From: Azospirillum halopraeferens DSM 3675
GTDB taxonomy: Bacteria; Pseudomonadota; Alphaproteobacteria; Azospirillales; Azospirillaceae
NCBI RefSeq assembly: GCF_000429625.1
Contig: NZ_AUCF01000016.1
Location: 62,001-126,000 of the forward strand
Reading direction: 5' to 3'
DNA: 64,000 nt
The translations under genes were made by a program, and so were the position numbers. This document shows positions 26,047 to 34,550 of the stretch, piece after piece (position 1 is the stretch's first letter; every line of letters begins with the position of its first letter). The notes below the pieces were generated by a model. That model searched no databases. It was not told the origin of the DNA and was given only the letters and a program-made list of their open reading frames with translations.

Positions 26047-26561
26047 GCGATGACGTCATTACCGGTATCGATCCCCGCCCCGTGCCGCTGATCGCCGCGG
26101 TCGAGGCCGGGCCGGGTACCATGCTGACCGTGCGCTGGCAAAGCGGCGGCGGCGTCTGCGTCGATCTGGCCGGCTGGATCAGCCTGCACGACGTCGCCGC
26201 CCTGCGCGTTCCCGGCATCTTCCTGAGGCCGGAGATCGGCGAGGATGGCGACACCGTCCAGTGGGCCGGGGATGAAAACCTGTCCATCGACAGCGTGCAC
26301 CTTGAGTTGCTGGCTGAACAGCAAGCCGCTTTCGACGCGGCCGCTCTGGCCGCCTGGCAGAGCCGTCACAGCCTGTCCAACCGTGAAGCCGCCGACCTGT
26401 TCGGAGTGCACGTCAACACCTGGACCAATTATCGCAGCGCCACCAACCCGGTGCCTCGCGCCGTGACCATCGCGGCCCGCGCCATTGACCGCGACCCGCT
26501 GCTGCTCACCGCCTTCCTGCGCCCCCGCCGCCCCGGTCGCCCCCCGGCCGCCGCCGAGTAG
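26043..26561 (+). CDS. DUF2442-helix-turn-helix protein (antitoxin/regulator-like)
   Basis: 172 residues. Residues about 15-80 form a DUF2442 domain (VRWQSGGGVCVDLAGWI, then LRVPGIFLRPEIGEDGDTVQW). An XRE-like helix-turn-helix follows at about 105-150 (WQSRHSLSNREAADLFGVHVNTWTNYRS). It ends in an Arg/Pro-rich tail. It is the likely antitoxin and DNA-binding half of the pair, repressing the operon at the upstream inverted repeat. Partner and function are inferred from the usual gene pairing. Confidence 0.82.
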   Translation: MSDDVITGIDPRPVPLIAAVEAGPGTMLTVRWQSGGGVCVDLAGWISLHDVAALRVPGIFLRPEIGEDGDTVQWAGDENLSIDSVHLELLAEQQAAFDAAALAAWQSRHSLSNREAADLFGVHVNTWTNYRSATNPVPRAVTIAARAIDRDPLLLTAFLRPRRPGRPPAAAE

Positions 26562-26703
26562 GGGCGCCACGGGCTGACGCCGCGATCGCCGCCGTTCGAC
26601 GTTGGAGGTGCGACACGTCCTCCCATCCTGGCGCCTTTACCTCCGCCGCCCTTCTGCGGTATGCCGGGTCTCCATCCGTGGCGAGAGTGGACGACGCCCA
26701 TCC

Positions 26704-27651
26704 ATGGCCGATCCTGCCATCCGTTCCCACCGGCCCGACACGGAGCCGCCCCCCTACACACCGCCCCGCCGGGTGTCGGCGGGAGAGCGGTTGAACGGTA
26801 TGGTGCGGCTGATGCGGCCGCACCAGTGGATCAAGAACGGCTTCATCCCGGCGCCGCTGTTCTTCACGCCCGCGGCGGTCAGCGCCGCAACCGTGGCGAC
26901 GGTGCTGCTGGGCACCCTGTGCTTCTGCCTGGTGGCGAGCGCGGTCTACATCCTGAACGACCGGCTCGACCGGGAGGTCGACCGCCGTCACCCGACCAAG
27001 TGCCGGCGCCCCCTGGCGGCGGGCACGGTCACGCCGGGGGCGGCCATGGTGATGATGGCGGTGCTGGCAGCCGGCGGGCTGGCCGGGGCGGCCCTGCTGT
27101 CGCCCGCCTTCATGGCGGTCGCCGCGGGCTATCTGCTGCTCAACGTCGGCTATTCGCTGGGGCTGAAGCACAGGGCGATCATCGACGTGCTGATCATCGC
27201 CATCGGCTTCGTCCTGCGGGTGGAGGCCGGGGCGCTCCTGGCCGGCGTGGTGCCCAGCGTGTGGATCATCGTCTGCACCTTCCTGCTGGCCCTGTTCCTG
27301 GCCCTGGCCAAGCGGCGGGACGACCTGGTCAAGCAGCTCGACGCCACCCACCGCCAAGCGCTGAACGGGTATTCCAAGCCCTTCCTGGATTCCGCGTTCA
27401 CCGCAACGGCCGGGGCCCTGCTCGTCTCCTACGCCATCTACACCACTGACACGGACGTGATGGCGCGCCTGGGCAGCGAGCGACTGTACCTCACCATCCC
27501 CTTCGTCGCTGCCGGCATCCTGCGCTATCTGCAGATCATCTTCGTCGAGGAACGGTCCGGTTCGCCCACACGGATCGTGCTGACCGACGGCTTCATGATC
27601 GGCGCCGTTGCCGGTTGGATCGCCACCTTCGCCATCCTCCTCTACCTCTGA
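26704..27651 (+). CDS. UbiA-family decaprenyl-phosphate phosphoribosyltransferase
   Basis: 315 residues with about nine membrane spans and two Asp-rich prenyl/Mg motifs (NDRLDREVDRRHPTK near 93-107; AKRRDDLVKQLD near 205). MRPHQWIKN near the N-terminus is characteristic of the DprP (Rv3806c/NoeC) branch. It would transfer 5-phosphoribose from PRPP to polyprenyl phosphate, the first step toward decaprenylphosphoryl-arabinose. It heads an operon with a polytopic protein, DprE1 and DprE2, which makes this assignment specific. ATG 26704 is chosen because the upstream extension is Arg-rich and not family-like. No gene for the 5-phosphatase step is seen here. Confidence 0.9.
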   Translation: MADPAIRSHRPDTEPPPYTPPRRVSAGERLNGMVRLMRPHQWIKNGFIPAPLFFTPAAVSAATVATVLLGTLCFCLVASAVYILNDRLDREVDRRHPTKCRRPLAAGTVTPGAAMVMMAVLAAGGLAGAALLSPAFMAVAAGYLLLNVGYSLGLKHRAIIDVLIIAIGFVLRVEAGALLAGVVPSVWIIVCTFLLALFLALAKRRDDLVKQLDATHRQALNGYSKPFLDSAFTATAGALLVSYAIYTTDTDVMARLGSERLYLTIPFVAAGILRYLQIIFVEERSGSPTRIVLTDGFMIGAVAGWIATFAILLYL

Positions 27652-27667
27652 GAGGACCATCCCCGCC

Positions 27668-28666
27668 GTGCCGGCCTTCTCCCGCTCCTCCCTGCGCCGC
27701 GCCGAACACCTGACGGTGCTTGCGGTGGCGCTGACGCTGGGTGCCTTCGCCGCCGCCGGCGTCGCCACCGGCTGGCGCGAGGTGACGGCGCACCTGGCGC
27801 GGCTGGACGCGGCGGTGGTGGCCGGCCTGCTGGCCCTGTCGCTGGCCAACTACGCCGCGCGCGCGCTGCGCTGGCGCCTGTTCGAGGGGCGGCTGGGCAT
27901 CCGCGTGCCGCCGGGGCACAGTGCGCTGTTCTTCACCGCCGGCTTCGCGCTCACCACCACCCCCGGCAAGGTCGGCGAGGCGCTGCGCCTGTGGCTGCTG
28001 GAGCGCCGCCACGCCATCCCCTACGCCCGCTCGGCCCCGCTGCTGATCGGCGACCGCATCGGCGACGCCAACGCGGTCATGGCCCTGTGCCTGCTCAGCC
28101 TCGTCGGCTTCGCCGCCTACGCGTGGCTCAGCCTCGTCTTCCTGGCGGCGCTCGTGGTGGCCAACGCCATGCTGCTGAAGCCGGCGCTGTTCGACCGGGC
28201 GATCGGCCTCGGCTTCCAACTGGCCGGGCGGGGGGCGCGGCTGTTCGCGGGTCTGCGGACCGCCCTGCGCCGCAACGCGCTGCTCTACGCGCCGCGCCTG
28301 TTCGCCGCCGCCCTGGTGCTCAGCATGGCCGGCTGGGCGGCGGAGAGCCTGGCGTTCCACTGGCTGCTCGCGACGCTGGGCGCCGATGTGGCGCCGGCGC
28401 AGAGCGTGTTCATCTTCGCCTTCGCCATGCTGGTCGGGGCGGCGTCCATGCTGCCGGGCGGCCTGGGCGGCACCGAGGCGACCATGATGGGGCTGCTGCT
28501 GGCCGTGGGGGTCGACGCCGACGTGGCGCTGGCGGCCACCGCCGTCATCCGCCTGACGACCCTGTGGTTCGCCGTGCTGCTGGGCTTCCTGGCGCTGCCG
28601 GCCGCCCTGCGCGTCGCCGGGCGCCCGGCCGCCGGGCGTCCGGGAGAGAGGAGCATCACGGCATGA
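27668..28666 (+). CDS. Polytopic membrane protein (LPG synthase-TM/UPF0104 family), possible polyprenyl-sugar flippase
   Basis: 332 residues from GTG 27668 with about eight hydrophobic spans. It carries family features NYAARALRWRLFEGRLGI, FTAGFALTTTPGKVGEALRLWLL and MLPGGLGGTEATMMGLLLAVG. The family groups with the membrane half of lysylphosphatidylglycerol synthase and with AglD-like proteins tied to lipid-linked sugars. It sits inside the DPA operon, 16 bp after the UbiA gene and overlapping dprE1 by 4 bp. Mycobacteria use a small GtrA-like protein in a comparable place; this protein may move the lipid-linked arabinose across the membrane, or handle the lipid. This is inference from context. 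Confidence 0.8.
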   Translation: MPAFSRSSLRRAEHLTVLAVALTLGAFAAAGVATGWREVTAHLARLDAAVVAGLLALSLANYAARALRWRLFEGRLGIRVPPGHSALFFTAGFALTTTPGKVGEALRLWLLERRHAIPYARSAPLLIGDRIGDANAVMALCLLSLVGFAAYAWLSLVFLAALVVANAMLLKPALFDRAIGLGFQLAGRGARLFAGLRTALRRNALLYAPRLFAAALVLSMAGWAAESLAFHWLLATLGADVAPAQSVFIFAFAMLVGAASMLPGGLGGTEATMMGLLLAVGVDADVALAATAVIRLTTLWFAVLLGFLALPAALRVAGRPAAGRPGERSITA

Positions 28667-30015
28667 GCCGCTGGAAGACCATCGCCCTGCCCGGCTGGGG
28701 CCGGCGCGACCGCGCGCCTCAGACCGCCGCCCGGCCGGAGCGGGTGGCGGAGGTGCGGGCCGCCGTGGCCGACGGCGTCGCTGCGGCCGGTGGCGTGCTG
28801 GCCCGCGGGCGCGGGCGCAGCTATGGCGACCAGGCGGTCAACGGCACGGGGCGGCTGATCCTGATGGAGCGGCTCGACCGCATCCTGTCCTTCGACGAGG
28901 GTACCGGCATTGCGGTGTGCGAGGCCGGGGTGACCTTCGCCGACCTGATGCGCGTGTTCCTGCCGAAGGGCTGGCTGGTCCCGGTGACGCCGGGCACCGC
29001 CTTCGCCACGCTGGGCGGCGCCGTCGCCAACGACGTGCACGGCAAGAACCACGACCGCGTCGGCAGCTTCGGCGACCACACCGCGTGGCTGCGGCTGCTG
29101 CTCCCGTCCGGCGAGACGCTGCGCGCCGCACCGGACGAGAACCCGGACGTCTTCGCCGCCACCATCGGCGGCTGCGGCCTGACCGGCGTGATCCTGGAGG
29201 TCGCGGTGCGGCTGGTGCGCACGCCGTCGCGCACCATGCGCGTGGCCGAACGGCGTATTCGCGACCTCGACGACTTCTTCGCCGCCTTCGTCGCGGCGCG
29301 CGACACCGCCACCCATTCCGTCGGCTGGATCGACGCGCTGGCGCAGGGCGGCGCCATGGGCCGCGGCATCCTGGAGACGGGGGAGATCGCCGACCACGAC
29401 CCCGCCCCGCCGGTCCCGCCCCGGCCGCGGCGGGTTCCGGTGGAGTTTCCCGGCTTCGCCCTGACCCCCCTGTCGGTGGGCCTGTTCAACGCCGTCTACC
29501 GGCGCCGCGTGCCGGAGGGCGGGCGCGAGCGCGCGGTGCCCATGGAGCGGTTCTTCTACCCCCTCGATTCCCTGCTCGACTGGAACCGCATCTACGGCCG
29601 CCGCGGCTTCCACCAGTTCCAGTGCGTGATCCCCGACGCCGACGCCCGCGCCGGCGTGGGCCGCCTGCTGGAGGCCATCTCCGCCGCCCGCGCCGCCTCG
29701 TTCCTGGCCGTGCTGAAGACGCTGGGGGGCGAGGGGCGCGGCATGCTGTCGTTCCCCATGCGCGGCTACACCCTGGCGCTCGACCTGCCCCACGGCTCCG
29801 GCATCCCCGATCTGCTGGCGCGGCTGGAGCGCATCACCCTCGACCATGGCGGGCGCATCTACCTTGCCAAGGACTCCGCCCTGTCGGCCGACGGATTCGC
29901 CGCCATGCACCCGCGCCTCGGGGACTTCCGCGCCGTGCTGTCCCGTCTCGACCCCGACGGCCGCCTGTCCTCCGACATGGCGCGGCGCCTGCGCATCCGG
30001 GAGGACGCGGCATGA
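28663..30015 (+). CDS. DprE1-type decaprenylphosphoryl-ribose 2'-oxidase subunit
   Basis: 450 residues. FAD-binding type 4 oxidase: ARGRGRSYGDQAVN near 46, PVTPGTAFATLGGAVANDVHGKNHDRVGSFGDH with the flavin-region His126, then TIGGCGLTGVILEVAVRL. The C-terminus (IYLAKDSALSADGFAAMHPRLGDFR...SSDMARRL) is diagnostic of DprE1. With DprE2 it epimerises polyprenylphosphoryl-ribose to the arabinose donor. At the position corresponding to the Mycobacterium Cys387 (in GWNICVDFP, from memory) this protein reads GYTLALDLP, with Ala372. Overlaps both neighbours by 4 bp. Confidence 0.92.
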   Translation: MSRWKTIALPGWGRRDRAPQTAARPERVAEVRAAVADGVAAAGGVLARGRGRSYGDQAVNGTGRLILMERLDRILSFDEGTGIAVCEAGVTFADLMRVFLPKGWLVPVTPGTAFATLGGAVANDVHGKNHDRVGSFGDHTAWLRLLLPSGETLRAAPDENPDVFAATIGGCGLTGVILEVAVRLVRTPSRTMRVAERRIRDLDDFFAAFVAARDTATHSVGWIDALAQGGAMGRGILETGEIADHDPAPPVPPRPRRVPVEFPGFALTPLSVGLFNAVYRRRVPEGGRERAVPMERFFYPLDSLLDWNRIYGRRGFHQFQCVIPDADARAGVGRLLEAISAARAASFLAVLKTLGGEGRGMLSFPMRGYTLALDLPHGSGIPDLLARLERITLDHGGRIYLAKDSALSADGFAAMHPRLGDFRAVLSRLDPDGRLSSDMARRLRIREDAA

Positions 30016-30752
30016 CCGGTGAGACCTGGCTGATCCTCGGCGCCTCCTCCGCCGTCGCCCGCGCCTTCGCCCGCGCCGCGGCGGAGCGCGGCGACGCCGT
30101 GCTGCTGGCCGGCCGCGACGGCGACGACATGGCGCGCACCGCCGCCGACCTGCGCACCCGCTTCGGCACGCCGGCGGGCGTGCTGCCCTTCGACGCCGCC
30201 GACACGGACTCCCATGCCGCCTTCGTCGCCGCGGCCCGGCAGGCGACGCCCGGCACCCTCAACGTCTTCCTCGCCTTCGCCCTGATGCCCGACCAGACGG
30301 CCATGGAGACGGACGTGGCGCTCGCGCTGGCGTGCATCCGCACGACCTACCTCGGCGCGGTGTCGGTGCTGGCCCATCTGGCGCCGGTGCTGGAGGCGCA
30401 GGGGCGGGGCCGCGTGGTCGTGCTGGGCTCCGTCGCCGGCGACCGCGGCCGTCTGCCCAACCACATCTACGGCTCGGCTAAGGCCGGGCTGCACGCTTAT
30501 GCGCAGGGGCTGCGGGCGCGCCTGCACCGCAAGGGAGTGACGGTCACCACGGTGAAGCCCGGCTTCCTCGACACCGCCATGACCTGGGGCCTGCCGGTGC
30601 CGCTCGCCGCCCCGCCGGACGCCTGCGCCCGCGCCTGCCTGGACGCCGCCGCAAGGGGGCGGGAGGTCCTGTACTTCCCCTGGTTCTGGCTGGGCATCAT
30701 GACGATCATCCGCGCCATCCCCGAGCGCATCTTCAAGCGCCTGTCGATCTGA
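30012..30752 (+). CDS. DprE2-type SDR reductase
   Basis: 246 residues, a short-chain dehydrogenase with the variant nucleotide loop LGASSAVARAFARAAAERG, VLGSVAGDRGRLPNHIYGSAKAGLHAYAQGLRARL (Ser, Tyr, Lys triad) and PGFLDTAMTWG. The C-terminal membrane-associating helix (YFPWFWLGIMTIIRAIPERIFKRL) is typical of DprE2. It reduces the 2'-keto intermediate made by DprE1 to polyprenylphosphoryl-arabinose. Last gene of the operon. Its final 18 codons and the following about 30 bp recur in diverged form at 39980-40060. Confidence 0.92.
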   Translation: MTGETWLILGASSAVARAFARAAAERGDAVLLAGRDGDDMARTAADLRTRFGTPAGVLPFDAADTDSHAAFVAAARQATPGTLNVFLAFALMPDQTAMETDVALALACIRTTYLGAVSVLAHLAPVLEAQGRGRVVVLGSVAGDRGRLPNHIYGSAKAGLHAYAQGLRARLHRKGVTVTTVKPGFLDTAMTWGLPVPLAAPPDACARACLDAAARGREVLYFPWFWLGIMTIIRAIPERIFKRLSI

Positions 30753-30780
30753 CGGGACGCCCCCCCGCGCGCCTCAGGCG
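30699..30780 (+). repeat. Left copy of dprE2-3'-end direct repeat
   Basis: The last 54 nt of dprE2 plus the following GACGGGACGCCCCCC..GCGCCTCAGGCGGC stretch. They align with 39980-40062 over about 80 bp, with roughly ten substitutions and small indels. The two copies are in the same orientation and enclose the 9.2-kb segment carrying the lipase, molybdenum enzyme, two-component system and IS. Confidence 0.75.
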
Positions 30781-30926
30781 GCGGCACGGCGCCGGGCGTC
30801 CGTGAACGAAGGAGCGAGCTTGGCCTCCCGCTCGCGTACGGACTCGCGGGAGGAGACCGTCTGCGACAGCCCCGCTGTCACCGGCACGCCGGCGCGAAAG
30901 CGGCCGGAATTCTTGCGGCAACGTCT
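30774..30926 (-). pseudogene. Possible 3' remnant of a truncated gene
   Basis: Reading leftward from 30926 to the stop at 30774 gives about 50 codons of a plausible C-terminus (GLSQTVSSRESVREREAK, then SFTDARRRAAA) with no start codon or ribosome site. It is cut on the right where the alpha/beta hydrolase gene ends. It may be the tail of the gene that once followed dprE2 convergently and was truncated by insertion of the segment to the right. Low confidence. Confidence 0.3.
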
Positions 30927-32104
30927 TCAGTCGAATTCAGTACATCCTGAATGACCTGCGACTGCCAATCGAAGTAAGGATTAAAGGTGAGGCGCGCATG
31001 AACCTTGCCCGGCTCCCGATAGTCCCAGTCGGAGTACCAGACGGGTTCACCCGACTGGCAGCGCGCCGTGGCCTCATCCGTCTGTCCGTTGAAGCAGATG
31101 CGTTCGCTGCCATGGCGCCCATACAGTGCGTTGTCCGGCGAGAACAGGATGCCCATGTGCGAGAACTGGCTGATGCGCTGCTGTGGAAGCGCATCGGTGC
31201 GCACCAGGATCCGCGACGAAGGGGTAGCCTCGGGCGGGATGTTTCCATACCAGATCAACCGGCTGGCCGCATGGGTGAAGCGGCACTTGAACAGGTGCCG
31301 CACATGGTGGACGTCGACGACGGAATCGTGCTCTGCGAGCACGAGGATCGCGGGACGATCGAAGGTTCGATGCCTCAGGTGCTTCCGGACCGCCACGCTG
31401 CTGCGGTAGAACTGGGCCAGGCCATTGGTGGGCACGATGTGATAGCGCAGCGGTGATTGCAGCGGATGTCTCTCGGGAGAGAGCAGCCAGGGCTTCACAT
31501 GAACGAGCCACGGCGTGGCCCAGTCGAAGATCTCGTTCGAGCGGAATGCCGGGGAGAACAGCACCAGTCCACGAATATGGGGGTCGCCCAACGCATGGTC
31601 GAGCACCAAGTTGGCGCCGGTCGAAAAGCCTCCGAGCCAGACGTCGGCGAACTCCATCTGGAGCAGGCGGATTTGTTCACCGACCAGCCGTTGCCAGTCC
31701 TCCAGCCGGATGCCGATCAGGTCGGCAGGCTTGGTGCCATGTCCCGGCAGCAACAGCGTGCGCACCACATAGCCCCGATTGGCCAGATCGTGCGCCACAT
31801 CGATGAAGGACCACGGCGAATCGCCCAATCCATGCACCAGCAGGATAGCCTTGGTGGTTGGCGTGGCCGGACGAAGCTCGAATGGGATGTTCCACTCGAC
31901 TTCACCGTCCGGATTCTGCGTCTGGAAATTGCGATGCGCCCGAACCCGTTCCCGGGCAGTCTCGATATGGGTCCGGAAACCTGAGGAATTGTCCATGAGT
32001 TCCGCAGCGGCCCCTCGCACGGTGCACCCTCCTATCATCGCCGATCCCAATGCGGCAGCCACAAGAAGGAGCGTGGTGATGAGGTGTCCGGCCTGTCGTT
32101 TCAT
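30878..32104 (-). CDS. Alpha/beta-hydrolase lipoprotein (esterase/lipase-like)
   Basis: 408 residues. The N-terminus is a lipoprotein signal (hydrophobic stretch then IGGC, cysteine at about 27). Then an alpha/beta-hydrolase core: oxyanion region LVHGLGDSPWSF, nucleophile elbow GGFSTGAN, an acid in LAEHDSVVD and a His in SQFSHMG. The extended C-terminal region (RICFNGQTDEATARCQSGE...) is not typical of short esterases. It is likely a membrane-anchored hydrolase of lipid or ester substrates. It is the last gene at the left end of the probable inserted segment and ends inside the remnant described at 30774. Codon use is less GC-extreme than the flanking core genes. Confidence 0.82.
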   Translation of the reverse strand: MKRQAGHLITTLLLVAAALGSAMIGGCTVRGAAAELMDNSSGFRTHIETARERVRAHRNFQTQNPDGEVEWNIPFELRPATPTTKAILLVHGLGDSPWSFIDVAHDLANRGYVVRTLLLPGHGTKPADLIGIRLEDWQRLVGEQIRLLQMEFADVWLGGFSTGANLVLDHALGDPHIRGLVLFSPAFRSNEIFDWATPWLVHVKPWLLSPERHPLQSPLRYHIVPTNGLAQFYRSSVAVRKHLRHRTFDRPAILVLAEHDSVVDVHHVRHLFKCRFTHAASRLIWYGNIPPEATPSSRILVRTDALPQQRISQFSHMGILFSPDNALYGRHGSERICFNGQTDEATARCQSGEPVWYSDWDYREPGKVHARLTFNPYFDWQSQVIQDVLNSTEDVAARIPAAFAPACR

Positions 32105-32357
32105 GTTCTTGTCTCGACCGATGGCAGTGAAGGTCCGTGCTGAGCGGCCAGGTGATCAACGGCTCAAGCCTGACATGCGGTGAAATCGTCGCATTATGTG
32201 TATGCCAGATCCACGATCCGGGCTATTCGCAGCGGTTGCGGCTGCTTTCGCACCGGCGTGGCGGTGACCGATGCGCGGCCCGCACGGTTCTTCCACCGTG
32301 ACCATCGAACGCTCGGACCGGACCGCACACGGCCTATCGGCGATTCTGCGGCGATTG

Positions 32358-34550
32358 CTATAGCAGATCCTCAATCCGAAACGGCATCGAGCGCAGGCGC
32401 GTGCCGGTCGCATGGAAGATGGCGTTCGCGATCGCTGCCGATGCTCCGGCCATCACGACCTCACCAAGGTTCTTGAGCCCGGTGGAATTGGCCAACGGGT
32501 CCGGCTTGTCGACGAAACCGACCTCGATTTCGCCAATGTCAGCGTTTACGGCGACGAGGTATTCGGCAAGATCGCTGTTGAGATAGCCTCCGTAGCGGGG
32601 ATCGATCTCGGTTGCTTCCCGCAAGGCTGCGCTGAAGGCCCAGACCACGCCGCCATGGACCTGGCTTCGCGCCGTGCGCGGGCTGATGACGCGACCGCAA
32701 TCGACGATGCTGACGCAACGCGGCATCCGGATGCGGCGGGTGGTCGGTTCGACGCGGACTTCGACGAAATGGGCAATCCAGCTCATCGACGTGAAATCGG
32801 GATACTCCGGTCCGGCCGTCGCATCGCCACTCACCCGAAGATACTCCAGCGCCTCCGGAGCCTGGCCCGGTGCGACTTCGGAAACCTCAACCTGCAGGTA
32901 GGGGCGCCGGATGGTGGCCAGTTGCCGGTGGATGCTGCCCGGCACGGACCTGCCATCCAGGAGCTCTCGCAGGGCTGCCTGCATGTGCGTGACCGCCTTG
33001 AAGGTCGCCGGCACGCATCCGGCCGTGCCCCACGAGCCGGCCGTCTGGTGCTGCGGTGCTGCGCTCGTGTCGCCGACAACGACCTCCAGCCCCATCGGAT
33101 CGATGTCCAACCCATCGAGCAGGACGTTGGCGATCGTCGTCTTGATGCCCTGTCCCATTTCATGGCCGGAAATCGCAATGCGTGTCTTGCCATTCGCGGT
33201 TATGCGCAAGGTCGCGATTGCGGGCGACATCGAAGACGGATAGTTGCCGAGCGCCATGCCCCAGCCGATTTGCGTCCCGTCGGGAGCGGTCATCGAACCG
33301 GGGGCGCGCGATCGCTGTGACCAGCCGAAACGGCGCGCACCCTCCGTGATGCATTCGGTGACGAACCGGGAGGAATACGGCTTGCCGGACATCGGATCAA
33401 TTTGTCCGTCATTCTGCAGGCGAAGCGCGACGGGATCCATCCCGAGCTTGTGAGCGAGCTCATCGACCGCGCTCTCGAAGGCGAAACATGCCTGATGCGG
33501 GAACGGGCATCGCATGAACCCGGCATCCGGCCGGTCCAGACGAACCTGTATGCCGCCGCCATGGTAGTTCGCAATGTCATAGAGTCTGGGCGTTCCCTCA
33601 TGGTACTCGGCGGGAGACAATCCGCCTGCGAGCGAATTCTCATGCTCGGCGACATACCGGACCGCGATCATCCTGCCGCTGGAATCGGCGCCGAGGCGAA
33701 CATGATGCACGCTTTTCGGCCGGTAGGACGCGATATGGAAGATATGGCCGCGCGGGATGACAATCCTGACCGGCCTGCCGGTCAGGATGGCAGCATGCGC
33801 TGCGATCACCGAGTAGCCGTAAGCGTGGGCTTTTTGGCCGAAGCCGCCGCCGATCGAGGTGCTCTTCACGTCGATTCTGGCCGGGTCGATCCATAGCGAG
33901 GCGGCAATGGCGTTCTTGACGCCCATCGTATGCTGCGTCGTGTCGTAGATGGTCAGCCGTCCGTCCTCGAACACCGCCATCGCGCCCAGCAGCTCGAGCG
34001 GATTGTGATGCTGGGTTGGTGAAACATAGGTTTCGTCCACGACCACAGAGGCGCGGCCGAAGGCTTCCGCCGCATTCCCCGAGGTGATCTCTTCATCGAT
34101 GGGTTCACGACGAGCGCCCGGGCTCTCCATCACAACCGAGAAAGGTTCTTCCTCGTATTCACCCGTGACTTTCTCCGCGCCCTCGATCGCGGCCTCGAGC
34201 GTCTCCGCGATGACCACTGCGATCGGTTGACCACGATAAGCAATCACGTCGACGACGGTGGAAGGAGCAGAAAAGCCCTCCTCCTCGTCTTCGTCATCCT
34301 CGCCGGTTGGGGCTTCGAAATCTGGATCCGGCTCCGGAAAATCCTTCGACGTAAGCAGTCGCAGCACGCCGGGGACGGCCAGCGCATCGGTCTCGTTGAT
34401 CCGGACGACCGTTCCCTTGGCGATGGGAGAGGGGACGAGCACAGCATGGAGCATGCCCGGACTTTGGAAATCCGCCGCGTACCTGGTCGCGCCACGCACC
34501 TTGTCGAAGGCATCAATCCGCTCGCGATCGGGCAGTTTTTCGATGGACAT
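32358..34550 (-). CDS. Molybdopterin-binding subunit of a PaoC-like aldehyde/xanthine-type oxidoreductase
   Basis: 730 residues, the length of E. coli PaoC (YagR). Features: AFDKVRGATRYAADFQSPGMLHA, TQHHNPLELLGAMAVF, STSIGGGFGQKAHAYGYSV, HEMGQGIKTTIANVLL, QTAGSWGTAGCVPATFKA and the C-terminal catalytic Glu region NLGEVVMAGASAAIANAI. It holds the Mo cofactor (probably the cytosine dinucleotide form) and hydroxylates aldehydes or heterocycles. ATG 34550 overlaps the stop of the FAD subunit gene (ATGA). An unusual acidic insert (GEDDEDEEEG, about 91-100) is present. No XdhC/PaoD-type insertion chaperone is seen nearby. Confidence 0.92.
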   Translation of the reverse strand: MSIEKLPDRERIDAFDKVRGATRYAADFQSPGMLHAVLVPSPIAKGTVVRINETDALAVPGVLRLLTSKDFPEPDPDFEAPTGEDDEDEEEGFSAPSTVVDVIAYRGQPIAVVIAETLEAAIEGAEKVTGEYEEEPFSVVMESPGARREPIDEEITSGNAAEAFGRASVVVDETYVSPTQHHNPLELLGAMAVFEDGRLTIYDTTQHTMGVKNAIAASLWIDPARIDVKSTSIGGGFGQKAHAYGYSVIAAHAAILTGRPVRIVIPRGHIFHIASYRPKSVHHVRLGADSSGRMIAVRYVAEHENSLAGGLSPAEYHEGTPRLYDIANYHGGGIQVRLDRPDAGFMRCPFPHQACFAFESAVDELAHKLGMDPVALRLQNDGQIDPMSGKPYSSRFVTECITEGARRFGWSQRSRAPGSMTAPDGTQIGWGMALGNYPSSMSPAIATLRITANGKTRIAISGHEMGQGIKTTIANVLLDGLDIDPMGLEVVVGDTSAAPQHQTAGSWGTAGCVPATFKAVTHMQAALRELLDGRSVPGSIHRQLATIRRPYLQVEVSEVAPGQAPEALEYLRVSGDATAGPEYPDFTSMSWIAHFVEVRVEPTTRRIRMPRCVSIVDCGRVISPRTARSQVHGGVVWAFSAALREATEIDPRYGGYLNSDLAEYLVAVNADIGEIEVGFVDKPDPLANSTGLKNLGEVVMAGASAAIANAIFHATGTRLRSMPFRIEDLL

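Noticed and set aside
26704-30752. Interpretation of the DPA operon as nodulation (noe) genes
   Set aside because: The enzymes match noe-type genes, but no nod genes or acyltransferases of Nod-factor synthesis are present in the window.
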